Assembly (NCBI GenBank): GCA_025929125.1
Contig: JAICMT010000079.1
Location: 1-6,971, forward strand
DNA length: 6,971 nt
Origin: Acidobacteriaceae bacterium
GTDB taxonomy: Bacteria; Acidobacteriota; Terriglobia; Terriglobales; Acidobacteriaceae
Direction of reading: 5' to 3'
Position numbers and translations under genes: made by a program. Under the pieces are notes generated by a model that ran no database searches, was not told the origin of the DNA, and saw only the letters and a program-made list of their open reading frames with translations. This document shows positions 6,546 to 6,971 of the stretch, piece by piece. Each line of letters opens with the position of its first letter. The stretch's first letter is position 1.

Positions 6546-6971
6546 ATGCCAACGAAAAAAGAACTTCTGACCACGCCAATCCGGCACATTGACATCGCGA
6601 AATACAACCTAGTTCCGCTGGTGGACGCGATGGCTTCGATGGCCTACAGTTCGCGGGACCTAGCTCGTGCAGCGAGCATTTACGAGATGATGCTGCGCGA
6701 TGAGGAGTGCGGAGTGATCCTGTGCCTTGCGGGGTCGCTCGTCTCGGCCGGACTGCAGAAGGTGTTCGTTGACCTCATCCGCAACAACATGGTGGATGCG
6801 ATCGTCTCGACTGGCGCCAATATCGTCGATCAGGACTTCTTTGAGGCGCTCGGCTTCCGCCATTATGTCGCCGGCGATGAATACAAGTACGGGCAGCACG
6901 ACGGTGAGCTGCGCGAGCTGATGATCGACCGCATCTACGACACCTTCATCGATGAAGAAGAGCTGCGCATC
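6546..6971 (+). CDS. Deoxyhypusine synthase family protein, N-terminal 142 residues (cut by window edge)
   Basis: The frame is open from the ATG at 6546 to the right edge, so the gene is partial. The sequence follows the NAD-dependent deoxyhypusine synthase fold: NLVPLVDAMASMAYSSRDLA at 21-40, a glycine-containing strand and loop VILCLAGSLVSAGL at 57-70, VDLIRNNMVDAIVSTGAN at 75-92 in the place of the family's NAD-binding segment, and IVDQDFFEALGFRHY at 93-107. True deoxyhypusine synthases modify a lysine of eIF5A/aIF5A, which bacteria lack; studied bacterial homologues transfer the aminobutyl group of spermidine to small amines, for example making homospermidine. A polyamine role is therefore likelier. 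The active-site lysine region lies beyond the edge, so activity cannot be judged. A modest AGG about 10 bases upstream may be the ribosome site. It could be co-transcribed with the DUF488 gene. Confidence 0.9.
   Translation, partial: MPTKKELLTTPIRHIDIAKYNLVPLVDAMASMAYSSRDLARAASIYEMMLRDEECGVILCLAGSLVSAGLQKVFVDLIRNNMVDAIVSTGANIVDQDFFEALGFRHYVAGDEYKYGQHDGELRELMIDRIYDTFIDEEELRI

Overview
The window comes from a GC-rich bacterial chromosome. The gene content suggests a soil Acidobacteriota (Terriglobia-like) genome: a monofunctional prephenate dehydratase, small CsbD and lmo0937-type stress proteins, a lipoprotein RND adaptor, and a bacterial deoxyhypusine-synthase homologue. This placement is an inference from gene content and protein style; no rRNA or marker gene here proves it. 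There is no sign of phage, insertion sequence, CRISPR array or tRNA.

The left third (1-2165) is read on the minus strand. From upstream to downstream it holds a 49-residue two-helix membrane protein of the lmo0937 family, a CsbD-family stress protein, an unrecognised two-helix membrane protein whose likely start overlaps the end of csbD, and a periplasmic adaptor subunit of an RND-type efflux pump that runs off the left edge. Between the lmo0937-type gene and csbD lie a 14-bp hairpin and, adjoining it, a perfect 12-bp palindrome of the LacI/PurR operator type directly upstream of the csbD ribosome binding site.

The right two thirds (2331-6971) are read on the plus strand: pheA (prephenate dehydratase, probably a TTG start), a 235-base spacer with the putative lon promoter and a possible small upstream ORF, the ATP-dependent protease gene lon, a strong intrinsic terminator, a DUF488 protein, and the first 142 codons of a deoxyhypusine-synthase-family gene that runs off the right edge. 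About 165 bases separate the divergent lmo0937-type and pheA starts and must hold promoters for both directions.

Functionally the window combines envelope and stress housekeeping (small stress proteins, efflux, Lon proteolysis) with phenylalanine biosynthesis and probable polyamine metabolism. Most of it is ordinary core genome. The parts most worth a second look are the small-protein cluster with its palindrome and hairpin, and the bacterial deoxyhypusine-synthase homologue. I do not see a clear new multi-gene system.
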